The notes beneath the pieces were generated by a model. That model searched no databases. It saw only the letters and a program-made list of their open reading frames with translations, and was not told where the DNA came from. Shown piece by piece: positions 18,065-27,018 of a stretch of DNA of 30,223 nucleotides. This DNA comes from a virus. The position numbers and the translations under genes are program-made. The stretch lies in IMG/VR virus record IMGVR_UViG_3300030430_001837, positions 1-30,223 of that record; one strand, 5' to 3'. Every line of letters starts with the position of its first letter. Within the stretch, counting starts at the first letter, position 1.

Positions 18065-20637
18065 GCTCCTATCTCCATTATTGTAATACTAGAAGAAGCA
18101 CTAAATCCAGAACTTGATGCTCTGCCATTAACTGACCCTACTGGCGAACCCGATAAATCTGGATGTTGATATACTCTATGATATACTTTATATGTTACAG
18201 CAGATGTTGTATTTGGAGAGTCTAAAAAATGCCCAGATACTGGGTGATAATTATCTTGTGGACTTGTAATAGTTCCAAAACTAAATCCAAAGCCAAACTG
18301 TTGATTGTTGCTGTCTCCACTATCTGTACCTATTCCAATAGCACTATATCCACCACCACCAATATCTCTATAAAACGAAAAAAATTGTTGACGATTTTCT
18401 AAACTTGTTGATGCAGACCCAATATCAGCCATAATAAGAATTTTACTGCTTGTTGATGCTGGTGTTAATGATGCCGACAATCCACTTATAGCAACATCTG
18501 TACTTGAAGTAGTTGTCTGCTTCGCTGAACTAAAACCAGTAACGACTTGTAATATTTTTCCACCACCAGCAGGAGTTTGAAAACTAGGTACTGCACCTGC
18601 GCCTGCACTTGTTAATACTTGACCAGAACTACCTGTAGCAACTGCAACAGGGTTTCCAGAGGTATCAAATGAAATAATATTACCATCTGTTCCAGAAGCC
18701 ATTTTTGCTAAAGTAATTGCATTATCTTTAATAGTTACAGCACCACTACTGACATCAAAATCACTAGAGTTAAAACTTGCAATACCTTTATTACTAGAAG
18801 TAGCATCTTCTCCAGCTATGGTAACAGTATCGGTTGCTCCACCCGTAGTTGTTATTCCTTCGCCAGCAGCTATTGTAAGTGTGTTACCATTTGTTATAGT
18901 TTGATTAGATCCCGAAGTTCCTGCAAGGGTAAATGAGGTCATATCTCCAGACCCGTCTGCACCAGAATATGCAAAATGAACACTCACTCCATCCAGATTA
19001 GAAAACGATCCGGAGCTTGTAGAGGGTGTTACTGGCACTTTCGTATATCCACTTGCATCTGTTATAGCTCCCGTAACTTTAAATGTTGCATACGTTGCAG
19101 GTGTACCTTCTTTAGTTATAGTAATGATGCCTCTGGCTACTGCATTAGTTACATCATCAAATGATTGCACAAAAGTTGAAATATCTGCACCTGCATCATC
19201 TGCATCATCTATAAATAAAACCGATACACTTGAAAGAGTTCCGTTATTAAAAGCAATCTTACCAGCTCCCGGATCAGCATCACTTGTTGAGTTATTAAAT
19301 GTCATAGAAAGTTGTGGATTTGCGCCTATTGCTCCAGTGGCACCAGTACTACCGGTGCTACCGGTGCTACCGGTGCTACCAGTATCACCTTTACTTCCAG
19401 CAGGTGTAAAATGAACAGATAGTTCGTCTGCTGCACTAAATGTATTATTGGAATTTAAATGACCCACTGCTAGTTTTACATACCCACTTGCATCTGTAGA
19501 TGATCCTGTTATTTTAAATCTAGCATAAGTAGATCTATCATTAATATCGTAGATCATTAAGAAACCTTTAATAGTGCTTGTAGAATCATCCCATGTTAAG
19601 ATATCTGCTGATACTGTTACTCCGTCTGCGTTAGCATCATCAATATATATTTCTGTAACACTTGCGTATGTGCCATTATTAAATGCTATTTCACCTGCAC
19701 CGGGATCTGCATCTGATGTGCCTGTGTCAAATTTATAACGATAGCCCGGTATTGCTCCATCTTCTCCACTAGCAACAAATGAAACAAATACTTTATCGTT
19801 GTTAGAAAATGTTCCTGCTGTGTCAATATAAACAAGACCTACCTTTGTATATCCGGTTTCATCTGTTACTGCACCTGTAACTCTAAATACCATCCATGTA
19901 TCTAATGTATTAGCTTTACTTATTCTTATTCTACCTCTGTTTGTATCATTACCAGTTACATCATCAAAAGACTGCACCCACGCAGAAACATCTGTACCAT
20001 TAAATTCTTTATCATCTATATATGCTTCCGTTGCTGATGCTATTGTTGTATTATTTAATCTAAGAAAACCATCTCCGGGATCTGAATCGGTTGTAGTTGT
20101 AGAATATTGAAACATTGCACTATCACCACCTGCAGGTAAAAAATCTGCTACTGTTGTTAGATCTCCAGACGAATCAAACCCAAGTGTTTTACTTGCCCTT
20201 GATGTAGCATTGTCTGTAAACTCTGATGATGTAATACTATTAGTTCTACTCACTTTAAAAGAACGATCTACTTGTTCTTGCAATTCTTGAATAGCTGAAA
20301 GATTTTTATCAAATGCTCCCTCAACACTATCTGCTGTAAATGGATCATTCTCAACTAAATCTAATGTTTGCGTTAATGTCGTGTTTCTTCTTAATACAAC
20401 TGTTTCTGTTGCTGTAGGAATATTACCAGATGTAAAGACCACATTGCCACCAGTCGCATTTCCTGCTCCTGTTACTGTATAATGAGTAGTTAATGTTTTA
20501 ACAGTCTCCGTTCCTGTAGAAGAGCGAATAATAACTTGCATATCAGCATCAGCAGATATTTTAAATGTATACGCAAAAGTATCTTGCGACCCATCTCCTG
20601 TATAACTGTTTTTTATTGTTGTCGTTGATATTGTCAT
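18061..20637 (-). CDS. Tail fibre with T7-like N-terminus and repeats
   Basis: 858 residues. The first ~130 (YTGDGSQDTFAYTFKIS, VLRRNTTLTQTLDL, DPFTADSVEGAFDKNLSAIQ) match the T7 gp17 N-terminal domain that docks to the tail. Three repeats of ~105 residues follow, about 184-294, 307-416 and 451-561 (DSDPGDG/SDADPGAG ... YIDD ... TGY.K). A collagen-like GSTGSTG tract is at about 415-440. The C-terminal ~290 residues (Ser/Gly/Thr-rich, ending SSSITIMEIGA) should be the receptor-binding part. AAGGT precedes the ATG. Confidence 0.9.
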   Translation of the reverse strand: MTISTTTIKNSYTGDGSQDTFAYTFKISADADMQVIIRSSTGTETVKTLTTHYTVTGAGNATGGNVVFTSGNIPTATETVVLRRNTTLTQTLDLVENDPFTADSVEGAFDKNLSAIQELQEQVDRSFKVSRTNSITSSEFTDNATSRASKTLGFDSSGDLTTVADFLPAGGDSAMFQYSTTTTDSDPGDGFLRLNNTTIASATEAYIDDKEFNGTDVSAWVQSFDDVTGNDTNRGRIRISKANTLDTWMVFRVTGAVTDETGYTKVGLVYIDTAGTFSNNDKVFVSFVASGEDGAIPGYRYKFDTGTSDADPGAGEIAFNNGTYASVTEIYIDDANADGVTVSADILTWDDSTSTIKGFLMIYDINDRSTYARFKITGSSTDASGYVKLAVGHLNSNNTFSAADELSVHFTPAGSKGDTGSTGSTGSTGSTGATGAIGANPQLSMTFNNSTSDADPGAGKIAFNNGTLSSVSVLFIDDADDAGADISTFVQSFDDVTNAVARGIITITKEGTPATYATFKVTGAITDASGYTKVPVTPSTSSGSFSNLDGVSVHFAYSGADGSGDMTSFTLAGTSGSNQTITNGNTLTIAAGEGITTTGGATDTVTIAGEDATSSNKGIASFNSSDFDVSSGAVTIKDNAITLAKMASGTDGNIISFDTSGNPVAVATGSSGQVLTSAGAGAVPSFQTPAGGGKILQVVTGFSSAKQTTTSSTDVAISGLSASLTPASTSSKILIMADIGSASTSLENRQQFFSFYRDIGGGGYSAIGIGTDSGDSNNQQFGFGFSFGTITSPQDNYHPVSGHFLDSPNTTSAVTYKVYHRVYQHPDLSGSPVGSVNGRASSSGFSASSSITIMEIGA

Positions 20638-20662
20638 ATATTACCTTAATATATTTATACTT

Positions 20663-23600
20663 CTAATCTAATGATTTATCCACTTCTTTTATATATTTAT
20701 TTGCTCCATTGGCTATTTTTATCATACCCTCTAACAATGTATCAATATTATCTCTAACTTCATTTGGTGTAATATCAGTGCTATCTTTTGGTATTCTTTG
20801 TTGCAAATATACTAAATCTCCTAAAGATTTTATTGAGTCGGCAAAATCTATAAGCTTATCTAACGCTTGTTCTCTTGGTGAGAGCAATTCTGCTGCTTCT
20901 TGAAATTGATTTCTTTTTCTAAGTGCACGGGCAGTTTCTAATTTTGTTTTTATTTTACTATACTCGTTCCAAAAATCAGACAAAGGTTCTGCTCCCGGAC
21001 TAAGTTTTCTTACAACAAACGATCTAAAAAATGGCATATTTTCTAAATTTTTTACATAATTATCACTCCAAGGTCTAATGGTATCATCTCCTACACCTGC
21101 TTTTCTAAGTATTGCATTTGTTGCATCAAGAGCATATTTACCAAGACCCCCTGTCCATGCCTGAATTAAATAATCTATTTGTATTGGGCTACTATAATCT
21201 TCTAAGCCGGGAATAGCCCTTATCATCCTTCCTAACCCCTTGGATATTTCAGAGGTATACGGGGTTGTTTGATATTCTGGTAAAATGTTTTCCATAGATC
21301 TAGGCACTATAGGCCTATCTTGAAAAAAACTTTTATTCACTGCTAATTCTAAAGGCACTCTGCCTATTTCTGGTAATGGTGCTAAATTTACTAAAAAATT
21401 ACCAGAATTTTCATATAGCTCTTTGCCTAATTGTTCTATAGCTTTTGGATCTTTTTTTGCTATAAAATCCAATGCCCTTTCTGGTAGCGTGCCGAAAATA
21501 AACCCTAACTCCCATAACTTTGGTATTTTGTAAGCTATTTCATTTGGCTTTCCTTGATTCAATATTACAATATGATGTGTGTCTTTTACCCATTGTGGCA
21601 AATTTTTATATGTTTCGCTATCTCTGTTTGCAAACCATAAATATACACTTGGCAAAGTCTGTGTAATTATAAGCGTTGACAAAACTTTAGTTGGATTTTT
21701 TATAACTCCAGATATAACTTGTTCATACCCTCTAAGTCGTGCATTATAAAAGGCAGTTACAGAATTAACAGCTTGCATAGATAGACCTATTTTTTGAAAA
21801 TCTAAAGTAATATCTCTTGCCGACAACCCAGACTCTTCTAATATTTCTCTTTGTGATTTTTTTCCTTCTTTAGTAAGTCTTTTTTGTTGCATCCTAAACT
21901 CACTTATTCTAGCTGCGCTTTCTGCAAATTCTGCTAATATTCGTAAGTTTTCTAAAGTGTTTTTTGGATTTATAGAGTTTACTAATTTTCTAGAAGTTAA
22001 TTCCTCTTTCATAAACCCCTCTCTAATATATTTTCTATCAAAACTTACAAGGGATGATTGCAATGCACCGGATTTGATAAAGTCTTTGTACAGTTGTGTT
22101 TGTTTGTTTTTTCCTTGCACTAATCTAAAAACCCCAAGTGATCCATGTACCAATGGTATATAGTTGTTTTTGGAAAATGCTGTTGCAGCCAACTCACCTC
22201 TAAAAAAGTTTCTAGCCATAAATGCTACGTCTAATGTAGCACCGGCTCGTAAAACTCTTGTTGGCAAACCCATAATTCTAAGAGCATTATCAAAAACTGG
22301 TTTGGGTATATCTCTAAGAGCTTTTCTAAGCTCTGGACCAACCTCGTACACTTCTAACTTTCCATCTCTTCTAATTGATATCTGTGTATCTGTAAGTCCT
22401 TTAGTTTGTTTTCTAAATACTGTTAATTCCTCTAAAAGTTTTTCATTAATTTTTGTAGGGTCATCAAATAACTTTTCTGCTTCTTTTTTTGATAATTTAA
22501 ATCCTTTTGTTTGGGCTGCAACCTTGCTTACTTGGTTTGGTTTATCATAACCAAATGATAAAAAAGTGTCATTTTTTTTTGCAGTTTGTATATCTATTTC
22601 TTGTTTTAATTTTTCTATATCTTTTTCTAATAACTCAACTTTAGCAGTATTTCTTGTTTTCTGTCTTTGTTCTTCTTTAGTTTTAAGCTTTTCATTTAAA
22701 TCTGTAATTTTTTCGTCTATATTTTTTACTTTGCCTTCTATAGTTTTTTTGGTAGACATTGCCATATCAACAAAATCTCGTAAGACTGCATTTTTTTCTG
22801 CTAAAGCAATAAATTGATATGTATTTAAATACGCAGTCTCTATTGGATCATATACTCTTTTTTCACTCCCTTTAAATTCTTTCAATGGATTGCGTAAAAA
22901 ACTGCCAACTTTAGAATCTGGTAATTTTAAATCTAACTCTCGGGCAAAAGGTACATAATCCTTGTTAAGTTCTAAAGCTTTCTCATAAAATTGTTTACTA
23001 ATAACACCACTATCATACACATACCTTAATATTCTTTGATTATAGTCTACAAAATCTTTAAATGTTTTATTAAACTTTGTATCATATTGTTTGATGATGA
23101 TTTTTGCATCTTCAACATTAAAGCCAGTTTGCTTTCCTTGCCCTTCTTTTTCTACAACCCTTTTTGCAACTGCATAATTTTTAAAATTGGTATAATCTTT
23201 TTCTGATTTAAGTATAGGTTCTAAAATTTGTAGTAGACCTTTTCCGTTTTCATTTAATGTTTTGTAATCTAGTGTGCCATACCTAATAGCGTGCTCTCCC
23301 CTACCTATCATACCCGGTTGTATTCTAAATCTTTCATAAATGTTTTCTGCTGTTTTGTTCCCAATTTTTTTTCCAGACTCTGCTACTTCTAGTATGGGAA
23401 ACAGTTTGTCAGACAAATATTGCATTTTTCTGTTAAATACTGATTTATCTACTTCTTGTTTAACTTTGCCCTCTGGTATATTATCATTAAAGTTTTTTTC
23501 TGCCTTTTGTAATTTTTCATCTAAAGGTTTTTGTTTTTCTTTAGCTAAATTGAGCTCTTGTTGTGTTGGTTGCTCTTGATCTGTTTTACGAGTTTTTTCT

Positions 23601-24808
23601 GTTTTTTCAAAAGATTTTAAAGTTTTTATAGGTTCAAAAGGTTCAGCTAAATCATTCAATATTTGCTTTGCATCTTTATACCTATCTAATTTTATTTTGT
23701 TTGCCGAAGGATTATCAACAAATTCTTTATCTTGTCTTAATGTTTCAATTTCTTTTTTTGTTTGTTCAATTAAATTTTTATTTAGTTGCCTTTCTTGCGT
23801 AAAGCTTTTATGTGTCGTGCTAACAGCTTCAGCAAGCATAACAGGATCTTCTAATATTTTTCGTGTTGTTTCTGCTGGATGCTTTAGTGTGGTTTTTGAG
23901 CTATTCCTCATCATAGTAATTGCTTTTTCTGCCATACCTAGCTTAGTAAAAACAAGACTGTTTACTACAAAATCTTCGGTTGTAGGCATTTGACCCTCAA
24001 GCGCAGCTCCTATAGATGTAAATGCTGTTGTTCGGGCTGCTGCTTCTGTCAACACATTTCTTGGAATATTTGTTGCATCCAGCACCTTTGTCGCACCTCC
24101 TGTTCCAACCAATAGCGCAGACTCCTTTACACCTTTACCAATGCCCTTAAGTCCAGATATAAAGCCAAGTATTTGTGGATCATTTTGCAAATCTTTAGGC
24201 AATGCTTCTATAAACCATTTATTCCAAAATTGTGAAAAATTTTGTACTCTTCCGGCTTCTATTTGATCCATTGCTATACTTCTTATAGATGCAGGGATAC
24301 TTAAACCTACTGCTGTTCCTGTAACTGGATTGCCTGTTGCTGCTGTTGCACCAGCAATACTTGCTCCATAAAAAGGAAGATCTGGAACAAGAGTAATTAT
24401 TGATTCTAACGCTTCTTCAAGAACGCCTTTATCTTCATCTTGACGAAAAGCTCGTTCTAAGGGTATACCTTTATCTTTTAGTTGCAAAACAGTATTATAA
24501 ACTGTCTTACCTAACGCTGCCTTTACATCTACTTCAAATCTTTCTCCTACAAGAAATTTTTTTGTTTCGTTTAAATCTTCTGCAACATTGTCTCTAACTG
24601 TTTGCCAAAACCCTTTGTTTTGCTTTTTAACAACTTCATCTTTTTCTAATGTGTTTGGATGCACTAAACCAAGTTGTTTGAATATATCCTCTTGCGAATA
24701 TCCCAGCTCGGTCATATTTTCTATTTGTGAATTTTTGTACTGCTCTCTTTCTAGCTCGGAATATCCCAAATCCTCCATATCAAGCAACTTTTCTTGTATT
24801 GTTGGCAC
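20663..24808 (-). CDS. Large internal/ejection protein (gp16-position)
   Basis: 1381 residues, the largest protein here. It begins LLDMEDLGYSELEREQYKNS and repeats the motif as MTELGYSQEDIFKQLG. It has a hydrophobic segment near 150-180 (LPFYGASIAGATAATGN), long coiled coils (about 335-470 and 680-750), and a helical C-terminal half. Size and position match T7 gp16, which enters the cell wall during ejection. I see no lytic transglycosylase catalytic motif at the N-terminus, so the T7 muralytic part is missing or very divergent. It abuts the 580-residue gene. Confidence 0.75.
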   Translation of the reverse strand: MPTIQEKLLDMEDLGYSELEREQYKNSQIENMTELGYSQEDIFKQLGLVHPNTLEKDEVVKKQNKGFWQTVRDNVAEDLNETKKFLVGERFEVDVKAALGKTVYNTVLQLKDKGIPLERAFRQDEDKGVLEEALESIITLVPDLPFYGASIAGATAATGNPVTGTAVGLSIPASIRSIAMDQIEAGRVQNFSQFWNKWFIEALPKDLQNDPQILGFISGLKGIGKGVKESALLVGTGGATKVLDATNIPRNVLTEAAARTTAFTSIGAALEGQMPTTEDFVVNSLVFTKLGMAEKAITMMRNSSKTTLKHPAETTRKILEDPVMLAEAVSTTHKSFTQERQLNKNLIEQTKKEIETLRQDKEFVDNPSANKIKLDRYKDAKQILNDLAEPFEPIKTLKSFEKTEKTRKTDQEQPTQQELNLAKEKQKPLDEKLQKAEKNFNDNIPEGKVKQEVDKSVFNRKMQYLSDKLFPILEVAESGKKIGNKTAENIYERFRIQPGMIGRGEHAIRYGTLDYKTLNENGKGLLQILEPILKSEKDYTNFKNYAVAKRVVEKEGQGKQTGFNVEDAKIIIKQYDTKFNKTFKDFVDYNQRILRYVYDSGVISKQFYEKALELNKDYVPFARELDLKLPDSKVGSFLRNPLKEFKGSEKRVYDPIETAYLNTYQFIALAEKNAVLRDFVDMAMSTKKTIEGKVKNIDEKITDLNEKLKTKEEQRQKTRNTAKVELLEKDIEKLKQEIDIQTAKKNDTFLSFGYDKPNQVSKVAAQTKGFKLSKKEAEKLFDDPTKINEKLLEELTVFRKQTKGLTDTQISIRRDGKLEVYEVGPELRKALRDIPKPVFDNALRIMGLPTRVLRAGATLDVAFMARNFFRGELAATAFSKNNYIPLVHGSLGVFRLVQGKNKQTQLYKDFIKSGALQSSLVSFDRKYIREGFMKEELTSRKLVNSINPKNTLENLRILAEFAESAARISEFRMQQKRLTKEGKKSQREILEESGLSARDITLDFQKIGLSMQAVNSVTAFYNARLRGYEQVISGVIKNPTKVLSTLIITQTLPSVYLWFANRDSETYKNLPQWVKDTHHIVILNQGKPNEIAYKIPKLWELGFIFGTLPERALDFIAKKDPKAIEQLGKELYENSGNFLVNLAPLPEIGRVPLELAVNKSFFQDRPIVPRSMENILPEYQTTPYTSEISKGLGRMIRAIPGLEDYSSPIQIDYLIQAWTGGLGKYALDATNAILRKAGVGDDTIRPWSDNYVKNLENMPFFRSFVVRKLSPGAEPLSDFWNEYSKIKTKLETARALRKRNQFQEAAELLSPREQALDKLIDFADSIKSLGDLVYLQQRIPKDSTDITPNEVRDNIDTLLEGMIKIANGANKYIKEVDKSLD

Positions 24809-26551
24809 TTACTCTTCTTTCTCTTGTTGCTGTTGCTTATATTGTTTTTTAAATTTCTCTCTTCTTTTATACTCTTCTGTTTGCTCTAATTCATCAAACG
24901 GCATTGTTTTAATTTTTTCTTTAAGAATTACATTTAATTTTTCTATTTCTTTAGGGTAATCTATCTTCGTTTGCACCCCTGTGCTTGCTATAGCTTCTTG
25001 CGTAATTACATTAAGTGTTGGCAAAAATCCACCATTTTCAATAGTTAAACCTTCTTCTGTATATATATAATTTGGATTAGGATTGATTCCATTTGTAGGT
25101 CTCAATAAATCTTGATAAGGTATTCCCTTTTCTATACCTTCACGAAACTTTTTTCTCATTGATGATGTAAAAAAATCACCCCGAGCTATTGCTGAATCGC
25201 TTAAAATAGCACTTGTCTTTTTGCCTAAAATTTGTGGCAACCTTGCTTTTATAAAAGCATCAAACGCCTTTGCTCTTTCTGGTTCTGCTCCCACTTCTTT
25301 TATTAATTGACTAATTTGCCCTCCATCATAAATTTCTTTTCTTGGCAATAAACCCTCAACCATCATATCAAAAAGGGATACAGCTTTATTTTCTTTAATT
25401 TTTCTTTTGCCTTCTTTAGATTTAAACAATTCAAAAATCGCTTGATCCCTAATTACTCTTTCCCCTACGCTGCCTATTTCTCCTGTAATAATTTTATCTT
25501 CAACATAATTTTTTGCTAATCCTGTAATTGCACTTGGTTTACCTTTGAGTGCTTCATTTTCAAGATCTTTTATCAATCCCTCTTTAAGTGTTCTTCCTTC
25601 CTGCCCTATGAAATTTAATTTTTCTATCTGCTCTGCTTTTTGCAACAAACCAATAGTTGGATTGTCCTCAATTTTTTCTGCTCGTAAAAACAGTTTAGCA
25701 TTTTCCGATTTGATAAAATTGGCTTGAAAATCCCTAAATTTTCTATCACTTTTTTCGTAATATGCTTTTAGCTCCTTTCTTAGGTCATCAGTTAATTCCT
25801 CTCCACCTATTGCAGTAAAATCTGTATTATTTAAATTTGCTCTAATTGTTTTATAATCTAATACTCTTTGTTCCGTTACAGGATCTATAAAACTATTTTT
25901 TGACAATATTTTTTTCATTATTAATAGTTTAAATTGCTTTTCTTCTTCTTCTTTATCATAATTTGCGCCTACATTATTTGCATTTTTCCTTGATAGGTCA
26001 AGACTCTCTATTTTTGAATAAAAATTTGAAAACATAGCAGAACCGGGTGTTTGTGCTTCAATAGATTCTGCTAATGATGTTAAATTATCTTCATGCGTGG
26101 ATATTGTTTGTTTCTGGAATACTTTATTACTATTTTCATATAAAAATTTTTCATTTAATTTATATGCATCAAATTTTAATTTTCCAAAATATTTTTGCAT
26201 TTCGGGTCTGTCTGGAAATTTCTTGTTTAAAAAATCATCAATATAATCTTTACCTTCTTGAATTTTATCCTTTATAGTTTTAGGACTAAAATCATACCCA
26301 GATTGAAATAGCTCGTTGTTTTTTTTTTGAATTTCTCTACTAAGCTCTGATTCAGCATTAATTATGTCATTTTGTACTCTTATTTTTGCCTTTTCATTTT
26401 CAATATCTAATATTTTTTGTCCTAAATTATTTATTGCTGAACCTATGTCTCCTGCTAAATCCGTTCTTGCTGCCTGCACAAGTCGTAGATTATTTGTCTG
26501 TGGCAACCTAACTTGCCGGGTTCTTGTTGTTCGTGGTATTCTTATTGCCAT
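24809..26551 (-). CDS. Internal/ejection protein (gp15-position)
   Basis: 580 residues, mainly charged helix. It begins MAIRIPRTTRTRQVRLPQTN, has IGSAINNLGQKILDIENEKA and continues with long coiled coils, ending with KYKQQQQEKEE. Its size, composition and place between the gp14-like and gp16-like genes fit T7 gp15-like core proteins, which line the ejection channel. No close family signature is visible by eye. Confidence 0.7.
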   Translation of the reverse strand: MAIRIPRTTRTRQVRLPQTNNLRLVQAARTDLAGDIGSAINNLGQKILDIENEKAKIRVQNDIINAESELSREIQKKNNELFQSGYDFSPKTIKDKIQEGKDYIDDFLNKKFPDRPEMQKYFGKLKFDAYKLNEKFLYENSNKVFQKQTISTHEDNLTSLAESIEAQTPGSAMFSNFYSKIESLDLSRKNANNVGANYDKEEEEKQFKLLIMKKILSKNSFIDPVTEQRVLDYKTIRANLNNTDFTAIGGEELTDDLRKELKAYYEKSDRKFRDFQANFIKSENAKLFLRAEKIEDNPTIGLLQKAEQIEKLNFIGQEGRTLKEGLIKDLENEALKGKPSAITGLAKNYVEDKIITGEIGSVGERVIRDQAIFELFKSKEGKRKIKENKAVSLFDMMVEGLLPRKEIYDGGQISQLIKEVGAEPERAKAFDAFIKARLPQILGKKTSAILSDSAIARGDFFTSSMRKKFREGIEKGIPYQDLLRPTNGINPNPNYIYTEEGLTIENGGFLPTLNVITQEAIASTGVQTKIDYPKEIEKLNVILKEKIKTMPFDELEQTEEYKRREKFKKQYKQQQQEKEE

Positions 26552-26563
26552 TTATATTTCCTA

Positions 26564-27016
26564 CTAATCAAAAAGAGATTGAGACCAGTCTGTTTTATAA
26601 GCAGTGCCTGCTATATTCGTAGCTCCTTGGGCTATAGCAGCTTTTCTTCTATAAGATTCCTGCGATAATGCTGCTGCTTCTTCAAAATTTGTTCGTTGCA
26701 ATCGTGTTGTATAAGCTCTTTCTAACCAAAATAAATTATCATTTAAATCTTGCATAGCTTCATCATGTAATAATAACGAAGTGCCTGTGCCTATTGTGCC
26801 ACCACCTGCACCTGCTGCTGCCCGTTGATAACTTAATAAATCTGCTGCTTCTTGATTTGCTATTATTTGTTCTTGTTTTTTTTGCAGATCCTGTTGATAG
26901 CGATCCCATGCTGCTGCTGCTCTTATTCTTTTACTTTGTTGTCTACTACCAATAACAGATATTGCTGTGCTTGCTACCTGTGTTGCTATCAATGCTGCTG
27001 CTAGTTGCCATGCCAT
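26564..27016 (-). CDS. Internal virion protein B-like (gp14-like)
   Basis: 150 residues. The hydrophobic N-terminus AAALIATQVASTAISVIGSR then a Gln-rich helix (RYQQDLQKKQEQIIANQEAA), AAGAGGGTIGTGTSLLLHDE and NFEEAAALSQESYRRKAAIA. The helix, GTGTS and YRR.AA elements are characteristic of podovirus internal proteins that embed in the outer membrane during infection. It starts two bases before the end of the nozzle gene region. Confidence 0.85.
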   Translation of the reverse strand: MAWQLAAALIATQVASTAISVIGSRQQSKRIRAAAAWDRYQQDLQKKQEQIIANQEAADLLSYQRAAAGAGGGTIGTGTSLLLHDEAMQDLNDNLFWLERAYTTRLQRTNFEEAAALSQESYRRKAAIAQGATNIAGTAYKTDWSQSLFD

Positions 27017-27018
27017 AA

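Noticed and set aside
19342-19389. Tandem 9-base repeats as an independent element
   Set aside because: They code for the collagen-like tract of the tail fibre in frame, so they are part of that gene.
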